A DNA stretch of 64,000 bases from Siphonodentalium dalli. Its lineage: Eukaryota > Mollusca > Scaphopoda > Gadilida > Siphonodentaliidae. The notes under the pieces were generated by a model, which was not told the DNA's origin, did no database searches, and worked only from the letters and a program-made list of their open reading frames with translations. Both the position numbers and the translations under genes were made by a program. The stretch covers positions 36,880,426 to 36,944,425 of the forward strand of contig CP136064.1 in NCBI GenBank assembly GCA_032622095.1, given 5' to 3'. The stretch's first letter is position 1. The number at the start of each line of letters is the position of its first letter. Shown piece by piece: positions 11,815 through 23,689 of the stretch.

Positions 11815-12603
11815 GTGCTTAGTGCGTTAGCAGCAATAGAGAGATCTCAAATTGCGGATATTGTTAGCTGGAATCTCCAGTCTAACAGAGGCTATTTGAC
11901 TCTCTGTGTTGAATTCCGTACGGAAGATGCTGGAAACCAGAGATCTTCCACCCGGAGCAAGAACGCCAAGACCAGCCGTACCATGAAAGTAGAGCCTCCT
12001 AAGAAAAAGACGCCAGCTCGAAGGAGAAGGGACGCAGCCAGACGGGCGAAATGGAAGAAGAAGATGGGGGCGACCGTTGATCGACCGGTCACCCCTCCCC
12101 GTGTGGCTCAGCCGTCCAAAGTCATAGCCGGCGGGTCGAAGTTGTCTGAGAGACGCCCAGACGACTCGACTTGCATGGATACTGACGACATAGCACCAAC
12201 TAGCAGGGATTCCGTGGATCTGCCGGAGGTCCCTGCTGTCGTCGTCGAGGCTAGCGGAGACAGGGACGTGGATACCACCCCAGATGTTCCTGCCGCCAGC
12301 TTCGACGTGGAACTGGACTTTACACCTCGGACACCGGATTACCAAAACACCCCGGTGTCCTCCAGCTCCAACAACAACATCAGCTCAGATACCACTCAGT
12401 CGGTAGAAGAAATTATTGCTGACACAAGGAAAGCGATAGAGGAGCATGAACAACAACAGAAAGAAATGTTTGAACAACACTTGAAAAAACAAGAAGAAAG
12501 TATCCAACTCTTCCTTCGTCGACACCAACATAAATCTCCTCCATCACCACAATCATCTACAGAGAAGCCAAATTCTAAGAAAAAAAGAAAGAAGAAGAAA
12601 TGA
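11815..12603 (+). CDS. Lysine-rich charged protein, probable orphan retroelement ORF
   Basis: The frame is open from 11794; the codon at 11815 is GTG and the first ATG is at 11983 (about 206 aa from there), so the true N-terminus is unsettled. The product has an N-terminal block (SWNLQSNRGYLTLCVEFR), a basic PPKKKTPARRRRD segment, a long acidic/Pro/Thr linker, a Glu/Gln-rich helix (about residues 200-235) and a terminal KKKRKKKK tail. Similar basic PKKKxPxRxRRD proteins recur as unannotated retroelement-linked proteins in invertebrates (recollection, not checked). The downstream sequence at 12670-12725 resembles the tail at 43298-43350, supporting a mobile-element origin. Function unknown. 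Confidence 0.45.
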   Translation: MLSALAAIERSQIADIVSWNLQSNRGYLTLCVEFRTEDAGNQRSSTRSKNAKTSRTMKVEPPKKKTPARRRRDAARRAKWKKKMGATVDRPVTPPRVAQPSKVIAGGSKLSERRPDDSTCMDTDDIAPTSRDSVDLPEVPAVVVEASGDRDVDTTPDVPAASFDVELDFTPRTPDYQNTPVSSSSNNNISSDTTQSVEEIIADTRKAIEEHEQQQKEMFEQHLKKQEESIQLFLRRHQHKSPPSPQSSTEKPNSKKKRKKKK

Positions 12604-12740
12604 AATTCATCATAAAAATGCTTAATTATTTTTTATTTTTTATTTTATTTATCTCAATAAAGGCATACACATGAGGGGTTAAGGAGAGGTGCCACTCGGC
12701 CCTTTCGAGAATCCCGGGCCAGCCACCCAAATTACTATCT
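12604..12740 (+). other. Retroelement-like 3' tail downstream of the lysine-rich ORF
   Basis: It contains a T-rich run, an AATAAAGG signal and a GGGGTTAAGGAGAG ... CACTCGGCCCTTTCGA ... ATCCCGGGC block. A closely similar block occurs at 43298-43350, followed there by AATAAATAA and a (TC)n tail. Confidence 0.5.
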
Positions 12741-12831
12741 AAAACAAACGCCAGTATCACAATTCCTTCTGAAAGTGCATGATTTAAAAATTCCTTAAAC
12801 GAGTTACGATCTCGATACTAAAGACATCGAA

Positions 12832-13485
12832 ATGCCTTCTAGCTTGAATGTTGCTAGACGAAGGGGTGCTGGTTCTCGACAACGCACGACGGCTGCTAGA
12901 TCTCGGCGCAGGATACCGGTAATTGCAGCTATTTTGCGCGACAGAGTAGTTATCGCAAAATCAAGCCTGTCTCTTGTGGTGAGTATTCTTTTAATTAACG
13001 AAATCACACTCCTAAATATATATTCAGGGTTCTTTAGAATTTCTCCAGAGCGTAAAAACGTGTTGATTTGTGGAAATATCAAATTAGCAGGAAACATTTA
13101 TTGAACCCGGACCCTTTCGGCGAAATCTCAAAAAAACATACCATACACCTCACACCCAGTTACAACGACAACAATATTATTTATTTTTCATTTAACTTAT
13201 TGTTAAATTAAAATACCAGCGGCATTGTACAACGGAACAAATGTTAGACACCACATATGCATGTTGCACATATTAAAACTACTATTATCATACACCAAAA
13301 ATGTTGTTCATGCTGCCAAATTAATTTCTAAAGTGTCCTCCAAAATAATTTATATTAAATTCACTATCTCGCACAACAGTAAAATCGTGAAACAATTTCA
13401 GGTACCAGAAAATGACGTCAGGCCGATACCCGGAGACGACTCTCCATATCAACTCGATGATGAAGTAAGAAATAAACTTCGCTGA
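12832..13485 (+). CDS. Possible two-exon small basic protein
   Basis: An ATG at 12832 opens 49 codons rich in Arg/Ala (RRRGAGSRQR, RSRRRIP) and reaches a strong donor, GTGAGT, at 12979. An acceptor (ACAATTTCAG) ends at 13401. Both sites are phase 0, and the second exon (13402-13485) reads VPENDVRPIPGDD and stops at TGA 13483-13485, giving a ~76-aa product. The same frame reopens immediately after the stop with an ATG for 68 more codons (13486-13692, acidic, MEAPKLAAVG...), so the TGA may be a nonsense change in a longer exon. A second donor-like GTAAGA lies at 13464. No family recognised. Confidence 0.3.
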
Positions 13486-13692
13486 ATGGAAGCACCAAAA
13501 TTGGCAGCCGTTGGTCGACTAGAAGAGACAGGCGACGGAATGCAGCATGACCCACTTTTCCGAGTGTGCGCGGAAGAATCGAAGATGGTGCCAATGCGAA
13601 ACGCTCACGACGATTTGGAGAGAATGGTGACTGAATTAGAGCCACGACTCGAAAAGCTGATGGCCTGTCGCGTACCTTCTAATTTAGAATAG

Positions 13693-14169
13693 CAGACTAT
13701 CGCGACTGGAAGATTATATATATACAACAGCAGTACCAAGCGATGGGGAATTGTTTTTTTCATTATCATGCACGTGAAACTTTTGTATGTATAATATATA
13801 TGTGTTCTTTATATGTCCAAATGTTAAATATGATTTTTTGATAAATAAATTTATGTCTGTCTAGCCATGTTAATTATCTAAACCAATAAAATATGAATTA
13901 TGTGTGTAAACATATATAGGGCCTATCACGACGGGATTGAAACAAGTTTTGCAACTTACAAAGGGTCTCCCCCCCCACATAATACAATTACACACAATCA
14001 TGGTAACATATGTACAACATCGTTCCACGTATAACAATAGAATCTAGTGTGACCATATTATAACGGTGGATATTTCACTTTATTGGGAGGGGGATCGTCT
14101 CGCGGGTTGGAGGTTCGGGTGAATCTTCGCCTTCCACGAGTGATAATACAACATGTAGTTAAAAACAAA
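13693..14169. other. Non-coding spacer
   Basis: AT-rich with AATAAA-type signals near 13840-13860, a C8 run near 13970 and G-rich patches near 14080-14120. No gene or repeat family recognised. Confidence 0.4.
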
Positions 14170-14775
14170 AGTTACGTTTCCTGGCTTGTGTTCAGATCCG
14201 GATATGGGTGTGAGGTTTGGGGTGTGGTGATAATTCTATCATTGAGGGAATACATCTGAAATTTTGCAAAATGGTCTTGGGATTAAAAGCATCAACACCT
14301 TCTTATATGGTATATGGGGAGCTTGGGAGGTATCCAATGCATATTGATATCAACTTAAAAATAATGAAATTCTGGACTAAGCTTGTCACAAATTCAGAAA
14401 ATCAGTTGAGTGGAAAAATTTATAAACTTGCCTTATCCATGGCCGATGAAACATCATTTGCGTCCCCATGGTTTAAATCGATAAAACAAATTCTAAATGA
14501 AGCAGGCATGTCTTTTATTTGGAGCATCCAGAATCGCGGAATCGAAGAGAAACGATTAATAAAGGATTTGAAAAATAAAATGAGGGATCAGTTCGTTCAA
14601 AACTGGCATTCATCGATGACATCATCTTGTAAAGGCAATACTTATAAATCTTTCAAACACGGTTTCTGTGAAGAATCATATATTTTTCACGGATCAGATA
14701 CTAATATAGTTACTCTAGCTCGATTTAGAACAGCCAATCATGTTTTACCAATCGAAATTGGGCGAAATTTGATCA
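14170..14775 (+). pseudogene. LINE reverse-transcriptase C-terminal fragment
   Basis: The fragment reads YGCEVWG and then, after a one-base frame change near 14221, continues with HLKFCKMVLGLK, YGELGRYP, IMKFWTKL, WHSS and FRTANHVLPIEIGR. These phrases characterise the region after the RT domain in a common invertebrate LINE group. Homology ends at about 14770, just before the expected zinc-binding CxxC segment. The 5' RT core is absent. A related tail from another copy lies at 22868-23140. Confidence 0.7.
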
Positions 14776-15212
14776 TATGCGCATGCGCGTGGTAATCGGC
14801 TGACTTTTTGAAGCTCTCCAGTTGAAAGGGAAAAGAAATGTTATAAACACACAATGCAGTAAAATCTAAAGCAAATCTTGCAGCAAATTACAGTGCCAAT
14901 GTTTCAATGTTGATATACAAGCTATTTGAAGGAGCTACGGATGGAAATTGCCTAAAATGTTGTGCAAATTAGACTTCGAAAAATTATAGTGCCACGTAGA
15001 TGTCGCCGCCATTTTGAAAAAATCGGAAATTTTCTAGAGAACCGGGTGAGATCTAACCAAACCATATTCCTTTCGTTATTCTGCATGTCATTATACACGA
15101 ACTCAAAAGTGCATATCAATCCACAAATATAACCAGAAACTTATTGTTTATTTTGGACAGTGACAGTTTATTTTCCTGTGTTGACCAAAACTTTCAAGTT
15201 ATTATTCTCACA

Positions 15213-16235
15213 ATGGAAACTGGTGCAGGTACCCAGGACCCACAGGCTCAAACTGCCACTGAGAACATACAAACGAGCACTCCCAAGAGTGAAGCATCAA
15301 ATGTATTGCATCTTCCCGATACATCGATTATAGGACACACGCTCCGAGACCACGATGAAAATGCCAGGAACGTATTAAAGCGTGATAGGGATGATTCAGC
15401 ATCCTCGTTGGCACAGGACACTAAGCGTCCACCAATATATCAATCACCTGTGGGCATCTCTAGCTACCAATATCATGATTCCTCTCATATCAGTGTGGAT
15501 TTTCAGGAACCCCATGCTAGCCCACCGGCTTAAACTCACTGGAACAGGGCAAATCCTGTGGTTCTTAAAGCTTTAACCAGTGTTTTCTCTAGTATAGCCG
15601 AATCAATAGTAAACAAATCGGTTATCTCTCAGATTTCTGACATGGAAAGTAAACTCTCTCAGAGGGATGACCAAATAAAGCAGCTCAGTGCAGATGTTAT
15701 TAACTTAAAGTCATGTTTTCAAGAAATGAAGTCTGATATTGTTGACTTGAGAGAGGAGTTGGATGATTTACAAAATTATGGGAGACGAACCAATTTGAGA
15801 ATTTCTGGGCTATCCGAGGATGTGAATGAAAACACTGACCTTCTAGTATTCGAAGCCATAAGAAGGCTTGGCATTGATATCAAATATAGGGACATACATA
15901 GAAGTCACCGCCTTGGTCCACCAAATAATAATGGTGAACCTCGATCAATCATTTTCAGGTGCCCCTCCTACAAATTGAGAGAGGCTATTTATATGCAAAG
16001 GTGGAACCTGCTACGTGCTTATGCTGGAGACCCACATCCAGTTTATGTAAATGAAGATCTAACGAAAGCGAGAGCCAGTATATTTAAGAGTACCAGGGTG
16101 CTCAAAAAAGAATCAAAAATTCATGACAACTGGACCCATGACTGCGTCGTTTTCGTTAAGATCGATGAAGACAGCATCACAATGAGGGTAACAACCCAGG
16201 CCCAGGTAGCCGAACTTGAGGATACCCTGTCCTAA
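15213..16235 (+). pseudogene. L1-type ORF1 (coiled coil plus RRM-like) with one stop, no ORF2
   Basis: An ATG at 15213 (METGAGTQDP) opens a frame that continues to 16235, interrupted by one in-frame TAA at 15531-15533. The first ~105 residues are Ser/Thr/Asp-rich. After the stop come a coiled coil (SDMESKLSQRDDQIKQL, repeated heptads), then NYGRRTNLRISGL, RSHRLG, RSIIFRCPSY, YVNEDLTKAR and WTHDCVVFVK. That is the order of an L1 ORF1p-like (Transposase_22-type) RNA-binding protein with RRM and C-terminal domains. No endonuclease/RT follows within 2.5 kb, so this is either a 3'-truncated LINE or a non-autonomous ORF1-only element. Confidence 0.75.
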
Positions 16236-16366
16236 TTCAGCATTATTGCTGAGTTAACTTCACTTTGAGACCTAGTTGTCTCAAATTTGGTTATTGCACT
16301 TGGTTTTTGTGTATATACATACCCACTCTGAATGTGTAGACCGGTGGCACTGTCTTAAACATTTCA

Positions 16367-16654
16367 TCCATAGTAAATGCAAGTTGATCCTCCAGCAATT
16401 ACTTTCCCAATAAGTAATATTCCATGATCTTGTAACTGAATTGTTTCTAAATCTCCCTTGACTAAACACCATACCATGAATATATAATATCTCTGTAATG
16501 TAACTAATTCATCCATAGTTATGCAAGTTGATCCTCCAGCAATTACTTTCCGAATAGGTGATATTCCATTATTTTTTAAACTGAATTGTTTCTAAACTCC
16601 CTTGACTAAACACCATACCATGAATATATAATATCTCTGTAATATAACTAATTC
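16367..16654. repeat. 144-bp tandem duplication
   Basis: Two units offset by 144 bp share CATCCATAGT, GCAAGTTGATCCTCCAGC, CCCTTGACTAAACACC and ATCTCTGTAAT with a few substitutions and small indels. It lies just after the orphan ORF1 and may belong to that element's 3' region. Confidence 0.8.
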
Positions 16655-18834
16655 AAGAACAGTCAGTAACACACTGTGTGCCTTAAAGCATGGTGTCCAG
16701 TGTCCAGCCATAAAGTCAGTGTAGCTTATCGCCGTCAGTTGTAAGTTGTAACAAACTCGGCTGAGTAATATGGAGCAAGGCGGACAAACACCACTGAACC
16801 AAACTACTTCTATTCATCTTAAGCATGACCCACTTATTGCCCCATAACTAGATCACTCACACGTGAATTTCGGAGCATGCCTGACGTCCACTATTAGCGA
16901 GCATTGACTGAGGTATAGCTATTGACATACGTCACAGGTCGAAACTAGGTTATTGTCCACATGTCCGGCTGCCTGGATCGGGGTGTTGGATGCGTTGGTA
17001 GCGACGTATGTATGTATTGACATTATACGAAATAAATTATATATTTAATTAAATGTTTATTTTCGTACAACATGTACACGCAAAGCCCACCATTGTGATT
17101 GGTTATAAATACATCGGTAAATAGATCCGGGAAGCTTTTGGGTGACTCCTTCCAACTTTCGATCATTGTCTTCTGTGAAGGAGTCCACTACACAGGGGCG
17201 TGACCATTTCTGCACCAATTTAGGGAGGGTGAGGTCTTCACCTCACCTAATATCTTCCTCTCCTTACATATATATATATTATTTGCTCTCTCCTCGACAT
17301 ACAACCCTCTTCCCCCATATTTGAGACAATGCAATTATCTGGTCCTCGCTTGTCGTGTATTGACTTGTATTGAGGGGTGGGGATTCTAAATTTTAATCAT
17401 AATTTTTTTTTTTTTTTTTTTTTTTTTCTTCTTCTTCTTCTCTCTCTTCCTAATGATTAATAAACGCAATTTAGTAGTAGCACACTGTTTTGGGTGCCCG
17501 ATGTACTTATATACTCATGACCTACTGGTGTGGCTAATGGGGTATGTGTAACACGAATGTCGAAATTGATATTCCTATTTGTATGTATGTCTGTCATAGT
17601 CTGTATGTGTATATGACACACACATGTGCATGTGCACGCTGTGTATACATATGTATATATGTGTGTATATATGTGTATACAGCTTTATACATGTGTTCCT
17701 ATGTAGGGCAAACTGAACCCGCTGCTGTACCTGTCAATGAATATCTACTTCAAAAAGCTAGCGTTGATCGTGAATCGTAGCACGTCTAACAGACTTCGTT
17801 TGGTCTTGTTTCCTTTTGCTTCTTGATTTGAACTCAAAGTTAATACGGGATCTGGATACGGATTCTGATCCAAACTAAATTAAACTCAAGTAGTTGTGGA
17901 TAACTCTTGTTGAATTCCCTGATGAATCGAATTTGTTAAATTTTAAATAGAACCCGCATTCAGCTGTTTAGATTTAAATTTGAACATGCTATTGTACCTG
18001 CAACAGTGGCTGGTTCAGAATCTAAATATCCAGGACTCGTGCTTGTACATCAACTTTTAATCTCAACTTGGATTCATATATTTTGGACTCTGATCCAACT
18101 TGAACTAAATTTGAGCAGTTTTATGTATTATTATACTTTTCACTTGATTAATCTAATAATCCAATTTAACCTGATCTTAATTATACCTGGCTATGAATAA
18201 TTATCATATATTTATTTTTCCAATTCTGTCTTGAATCTAATTGACTGGATTTAGAATCTTCAGTTGTCTTTTCACTTGTATATTCTTTTCCTTGCGTTAA
18301 TAATCAGTCCTTGGCACTGACTTCTAAAGGCTCACAATGAGCATAGAACATTTCCTTCCCGTTATCATAACAACACTGCCTTTTTCGTACATATACTTAT
18401 GAGAGCCTGGTCTTGTTTCCGTCCCAAATTCCTACACTTGACAGTGGTATGTGGGACTCAAACGACTCCATGCTCCCTCACAAATCAGAAACATATTTCC
18501 CTTCCTGGTTGTAACTAAAGCCGCGTTTAGATGTTTCGACAGATGAGTTTCCTGTTGTATATATGTTTTGTTTTGTGTCATATAACTTATTATACTTCTT
18601 TCATAACTTGTACCACTGCTTCTATTCTTATCTGTGCTAGCACCCACAACCGATTTGTTGTGTCGTATGCCCATCTACGTACACCTGAACAAAATAATAT
18701 GAATGTCCAAAGCCTAGTCAAATCAACTGAACAGAAATTATCAAACATAAAACTTCCATGGGAATGTCGTAACCAGATTGAGCCAATCTACTTGCCTGAA
18801 CAAACTTACCTATTATACCTAACTCATTCTCTAA
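16655..18834. other. Non-coding stretch, probable 5' region of the CR1-like element at its right end
   Basis: No gene recognised. It contains a T run followed by TTC repeats (about 17403-17447), TG/TA-rich low-complexity DNA (17570-17700) and AT-rich sequence to 18834. The last few hundred bases are probably leader sequence of the retrotransposon ORF at 18835, but no boundary or target duplication is visible. Confidence 0.4.
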
Positions 18835-21800
18835 ATGATTGATATCTCACAATATAGAGCAAGTATTGGTTCTTTCTTCTGCTATGCCGTCAGACCGCAC
18901 CGGAATAAATGTTTTGACAGACAATCTTCGCTTTATTGCGTTTTATACATCTCTCTGAGAATCAAAGGGCTGAGTTGCAATTTATCTTGCAGAATAACCC
19001 TTCTTATCCATCTTATGTTTGGCAACTTTCTTCCAGAAAATATTCTTGGCAATTTTGAAACTTTGACGACCCATAACAATATCTTCAGCACGCTGTCGTC
19101 TGTAGACAGGGATTACCCCCCGATCATCAATCGTACCTGTACACTTGAATATTTTTCCATATATACTGCGTTTATGTCTGCATTGTCTTTAATTACTATA
19201 CTCATTCTGTTATTAATTGGATGTGTCGAACGTAATCCAGGTCCACGTGACGACGGCATGGCTTTCCTTTTGTTAAACCCACAAAGTATAAGGAACAAAC
19301 TAGATACGACATCGGTTGAAATGAACGATTTTGATGTGTGCATGTTCACAGAAACTTGGCTTAGTCCATCTGTTGATAACACGGATTTATTTGTTGAAGG
19401 TTTTAACGACGTTGTGAGAAATGATAGAACAGACAGGGTAGGGGGTGGGGTGGCTATTTATGTTAGAGATACCATTGCATTCAAATTTCGTGATGACTTA
19501 TCTACCCCCAACCTGGAATCTGTATGGGTTGAGCTCATAAAGCCTCATCATATTCTAGTAGGTTGCTTTTATCGACCACCGAATTCTCTTACTTCTGACT
19601 GGGACGATATTGAAAAATCGATTGATGTCGCACGAGATAGTGGTTTAGAGATGATAATAGCAGGAGATTTTAACGAAGATCAGAAACCGAATTTCCATGG
19701 ACATATTAATGATATTTGTAGCGCGTGTGGCGTAAAACAGATCATAAAATCACCTACCCATTTCTCTGAGAGTTCGAAAACAACACTAGACCTTTACCTA
19801 GTAAGTAACCCAAAATCTATCATAGCTTGGAAGGTATTAGATCCATTTTATTCGGACATGAAACGATACCATTGTCCGGTTAGAATTGACCTTAATTATT
19901 CACACACTAGACAGAAAAACTCTCTCAGACGTATTGTGTGGAATTACAACATGGCTGATTTTGAATCGATGAATAATGCATTTTACGATTGGAACCGCTC
20001 TGGTGAACTCGACTCTTTGAGCACAGACTATTTAGCTGAAGCTGTAACTACCAAAATTATCTCGACGGCAACTTCTTTCATACCACACAAGAGCGCAACT
20101 ATTCGTAAAGGGTGTCCCCCGTGGTTGACATGCAACATCCGCAAATTAATTCGTGAGCGCAGAAGGCTTCATAATAAAGCAAAACGAATTGACTCTCCTC
20201 TCGACTGGGCGAACTATAGGACAAAGCGAAATGAGGTCATATCAGTGATCAGGAAATCAAAAAGAGAACATAATTCCAAATTAGAAAAGAAACTAAATGA
20301 TAACGCATGTGACGCTTCGGCGTGGTGGAAAACACTTCAAAGATTATTGTTTTCCCTGAGGGCACAAAGTATCCCGCCGATAACTGATGGAACAAATATA
20401 TACGTATCTCCCCATGACAAAGCAACCTGCTTTAATGACTATTTCTGTAGCATAACATCTGTAAATGATGATGGTGCTACTCTTCCCCCCAGATCTTTTG
20501 ACACATGGAGACAAACTCTTTCTGAAATAAAATTAACCGCTGATGATCTGCGAGAGGCCCTCAAATCGGTCAACCCGACAAAAGCTTCAGGGCCAGACCA
20601 AGTACATTCCAAAATATTAAAACAGTGTGCTGACTCATTATGTTATCCCCTCACTAATATATTCAACCGCTATATCAACGAATCCTATTACCCTCTAGAA
20701 TGGAAACGGTCAAATGTTGTGCCAATTCATAAAAAAGAAGACAGGAGTAAAATGTCTAACTATAGGCCTGTATCACTGCTAGCTGTATATCAAAGGTGTT
20801 AGAGAAATGTATATAAATTTTTTTTTTTAACACTTAATGGACTAGTATCAAATTTACAGTCAGGATTTGTCCGTGGTGATTCCACTGTCTTTCAACTCAC
20901 CGATATCTACGATTACATTGCAGACTCATTGGACCAATGTAAAGAAATAAGATCTGTCTTCTGTGACGTTAGCAAAGCGTTTGATAAAGTATGGCACACA
21001 GGTTTATTGTACAAACTTGAACGTATTGGTATCACTGGTAAATTACTTCACTTGATCGAGAGTTATCTAAGTCAACGCCAACAACGAGTAATAATTGACA
21101 ATGAAAACTCAGATTGGAAACCCGTACAAGCAGGTGTTCCCAAAGGATCTATACTTGGACCTTTACTATTTATAGTTTATACAAACGATATCTCTGAAAA
21201 TGTTACTTGTCGCATTCGACTTTTTGCTGACGATACATCCATGTTTCTTACTATAGAAGATCCAACCAGAGCAGCAGATCTGATGAATATGGATATCGCG
21301 AGACTAGCTAATTGGGCACATCAGTGGCTTGTTACTTTTAATCCTCAAAAAACTGAATCTCTTCTCATCTCCAGAAAGCGAACACCCATAGCCCACCCAC
21401 CACTTCAGATGTCCAATTCTATTATCACAGAAGTTAGCTCGCATAAACACTTAGGATTAACATTTGACAATCAAGCGAAATGGGGTGACCACATAGATGA
21501 TATTAATGATAGAGCTTGGAAGAAAATTAATATAATGCGAATGAATAGATTTTCGCTGAATAGAAAAACCCTTCAAAAAATATATTTCTCTTACATTCGT
21601 CCAATCATAGAATATGCTGCACCAGTATGGGACAATTGTACATGTGAATTGAGCACACGACTTGAAAAAATTCAATTTGAAGCAGCAAGGATCGTTTCAG
21701 GAGCCGCGCGTAGCACTAACAATAGCGACCTTCTATCTGAACTTGGGTGGGAAACATTAGCAGAAAGGAGAAAAAAATTTAAACTACATCAGTTTTATAA

Positions 21801-22407
21801 AATGTTTGTTAGATCATCACCATCCTATTTATACAACATGATCAACACCGGTACCCCGGGTTCCCAGAGATATAATTTTAGGAGAAATGACTTAAGACCT
21901 CCGCAAGCTGACAACTCGGCATATATGAACACCTTCCTTCCATCTGCTACTCGCCTGTGGAATGAGTTAACACCCGAAACTAAAAGCGCAAAGTCTTTAG
22001 AGATATTCAAGTCACGACTAGATATAGAAAAACGGAGAAATTCATTGAAAGTCCAACATTTTGATTATTGTTTAAATCGCGAAACCCAAATATTGCATGC
22101 CCGTTTAAGACTCAAGTGTAGTAATCTAAATCGTGACCTTCATGAAAACCATTTACGCGATTGTGACAAATGTGTATGCGGGGATGTAGAAAGCGCTGAA
22201 CACTTTCTATTATTCTGTCAAAGATATACGCAACTCAGGTCTGACTCATTCTCAAATATTGACCCGACTTTCTTGACTACCAAGATCTTACTCAAAGGCA
22301 TACCATTGCTATCATCTGAAATAAATAATGAAATATTCCGAGCTACGCAATACTTCATTCAAAAAAGCGGACGTTTCAAACAATACGCTAACAATTCAAC
22401 GGCATAG
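18835..22407 (+). pseudogene. CR1/jockey-like LINE ORF2 with 2A-like motif, endonuclease and RT
   Basis: An ATG at 18835 directly follows a TAA. Residues 1-136 end in a hydrophobic stretch and a 2A-like GCVERNPGP. The endonuclease follows (LNPQSIRNK, FTETWL, GGGVAIYVRD, IIAGDFNED, TTLDLYL; the last motif is YHCPV where SDHxP is usual). The RT region has TKASGPDQVHSKIL, NYRPVSLL, FCDVSKAFDKVWH, GVPKGSILGPLLF and FADDT. The tail carries a CDKCVCGD...H...C zinc-like motif. The coding frame is lost between about 20775 and 20835: one base appears missing near 20779, and a T run near 20817-20828 restores the original frame, leaving stops in between. The ORF before (to 20802) and after (from about 20838) is otherwise intact, so this is a lightly damaged copy. 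Confidence 0.85.
19219..19245 (+). other. 2A-like ribosome-skipping motif
   Basis: The codons read GCVERNPGP after the hydrophobic LSLITILILLLI. The known 2A consensus is DxExNPGP with skipping between the last Gly and Pro; here that is codon 136/137 (19242/19243). The usual Asp is replaced by Cys. 2A-like sequences at the N-terminus of ORF2 are known from invertebrate CR1-type retrotransposons. Skipping would release the endonuclease-RT with an N-terminal Pro, separate from the 136-residue leader. Activity is not shown by sequence alone. Confidence 0.75.
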
Positions 22408-22423
22408 CAACGATAACCCATGG

Positions 22424-22475
22424 AGTTTTCATATTTAGTTTTCATATTTAGTTTCCATATTTAGTTTCCACATTT
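22424..22475. repeat. 13-bp short tandem repeat in LINE 3' UTR
   Basis: About four copies of a TTTTCATATTTAG-like unit lie shortly after the ORF2 stop codon. Short tandem repeats at the 3' end are common in CR1-like elements, so this may be near the element's terminus. Confidence 0.6.
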
Positions 22476-22867
22476 ATTTTCAAAACAATTCATTTTCAAA
22501 ATAATTCTTTCCACAAGTTAGTCTAAAAATGTTCATAACAGTGGTACCGACTTTTCGTTCACATACAAGCTCTTTATTTCCATCGCTTCACCTATCTCTG
22601 TCTCGTATTCCTTGTGAATACACCCCTCTCATTATTATCCACATAAGCTTATTTATCATTTCAACACTTATTGTAAACTCGTCTGTACATCATAATATTA
22701 ATATACCATCACTTCTTAAACCTATTGTTTCTCTAACTCGACCACTTGCCATTCGCTCGATCTTCCTTGATTTCTACAATTTTTCTACTTGTCTGAGGAG
22801 ATAGCTCAACAAAAGCACATATCTGCTTGCTGCTAAATCCTCTTCCCCTTTTCTATTCTACTCATGT

Positions 22868-23140
22868 TTCCATCATCTAAATGTTGTTCATCATAAATGT
22901 AATATTGGGGCTAATAAATATTGTTTAAATCAAATTGGGCGCTGGAATAAAACACCGTTATCGGAGAGAACGTGCACTTTATGTGAAACAAATATTGTCG
23001 GTGACGAGTATCACTTTATACTTGAGTGTCCCTCTCTATCCCAATAACGGAAACTATACATAAAACATGCATATTGTAAGTATCCCAATCGTCACAAACT
23101 GTCCATTCTTCTCTCAAACCGAAAGCCAAGTATTATACGC
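22868..23140 (+). pseudogene. LINE C-terminal zinc-motif fragment
   Basis: The frame reads NKYCLNQIGRWNKTP, ERTCTLC, GDEYHFILECPSL and, after an in-frame TAA, RKLYIKHAYCKYPNRHKLSIL. The CTLC...H...C arrangement is the zinc-like segment that follows the RT in the LINE group seen at 14170-14775. That fragment stops (IEIGR) about where this one starts (QIGRW), but they are about 8 kb apart and need not be one insertion. Confidence 0.6.
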
Positions 23141-23689
23141 CATGACGCGGTCGGTGCCTCTGCAAAGCAGGCCCAGTCCAAACCAGCTAATTGTACACGG
23201 CAGTGCGGTTTGATACCCCCGGGTAATTATCGGCTGATAGAATGTGTGTTACATCACTAATTAGTTTATCACAAGGATGTATTAACGGGCTATTTGAACC
23301 TATTTACCAAATGTAAGCATACATTGCCACATTAAACATGTTTCTGAATTTCTTTTAACATGGTTGTAGTAAGAATTTAAAAAATGTAAATTAATTAAAT
23401 AAAGCCGATTATTCTCATAAAGGATGTTAAGCCTTGAGTTTGGCGGAAAATATTTATATTGCAGGTAACATCATGATACCTTTATTAGGTGATTATGTGC
23501 GGTCCGTGCAACGAACCGGACGACAGGCATAATATATATGTATATGATGTCTTTGGGCTATACATATTCCACCGACACGGAGAAACGAAACAATTCCTAG
23601 GTGCCGCGTTGGTTTAAACATTCAGATTTTTTGTCAGTAAAAACATTCTACAATACGTTTTACGCCATCATTTTAACGAGAACAGCGCT
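23141..23689. other. Spacer before the modular repeat array
   Basis: Non-coding. A piece at about 23203-23225 (GTGCGGTTTGATACCCCCGG) resembles part of the array module, so degraded array sequence may begin here. No gene seen. Confidence 0.4.

Noticed and set aside
11827-12345. 172-codon minus-strand frame
   Set aside because: Antisense shadow of the lysine-rich ORF; composition is explained by the opposite strand.
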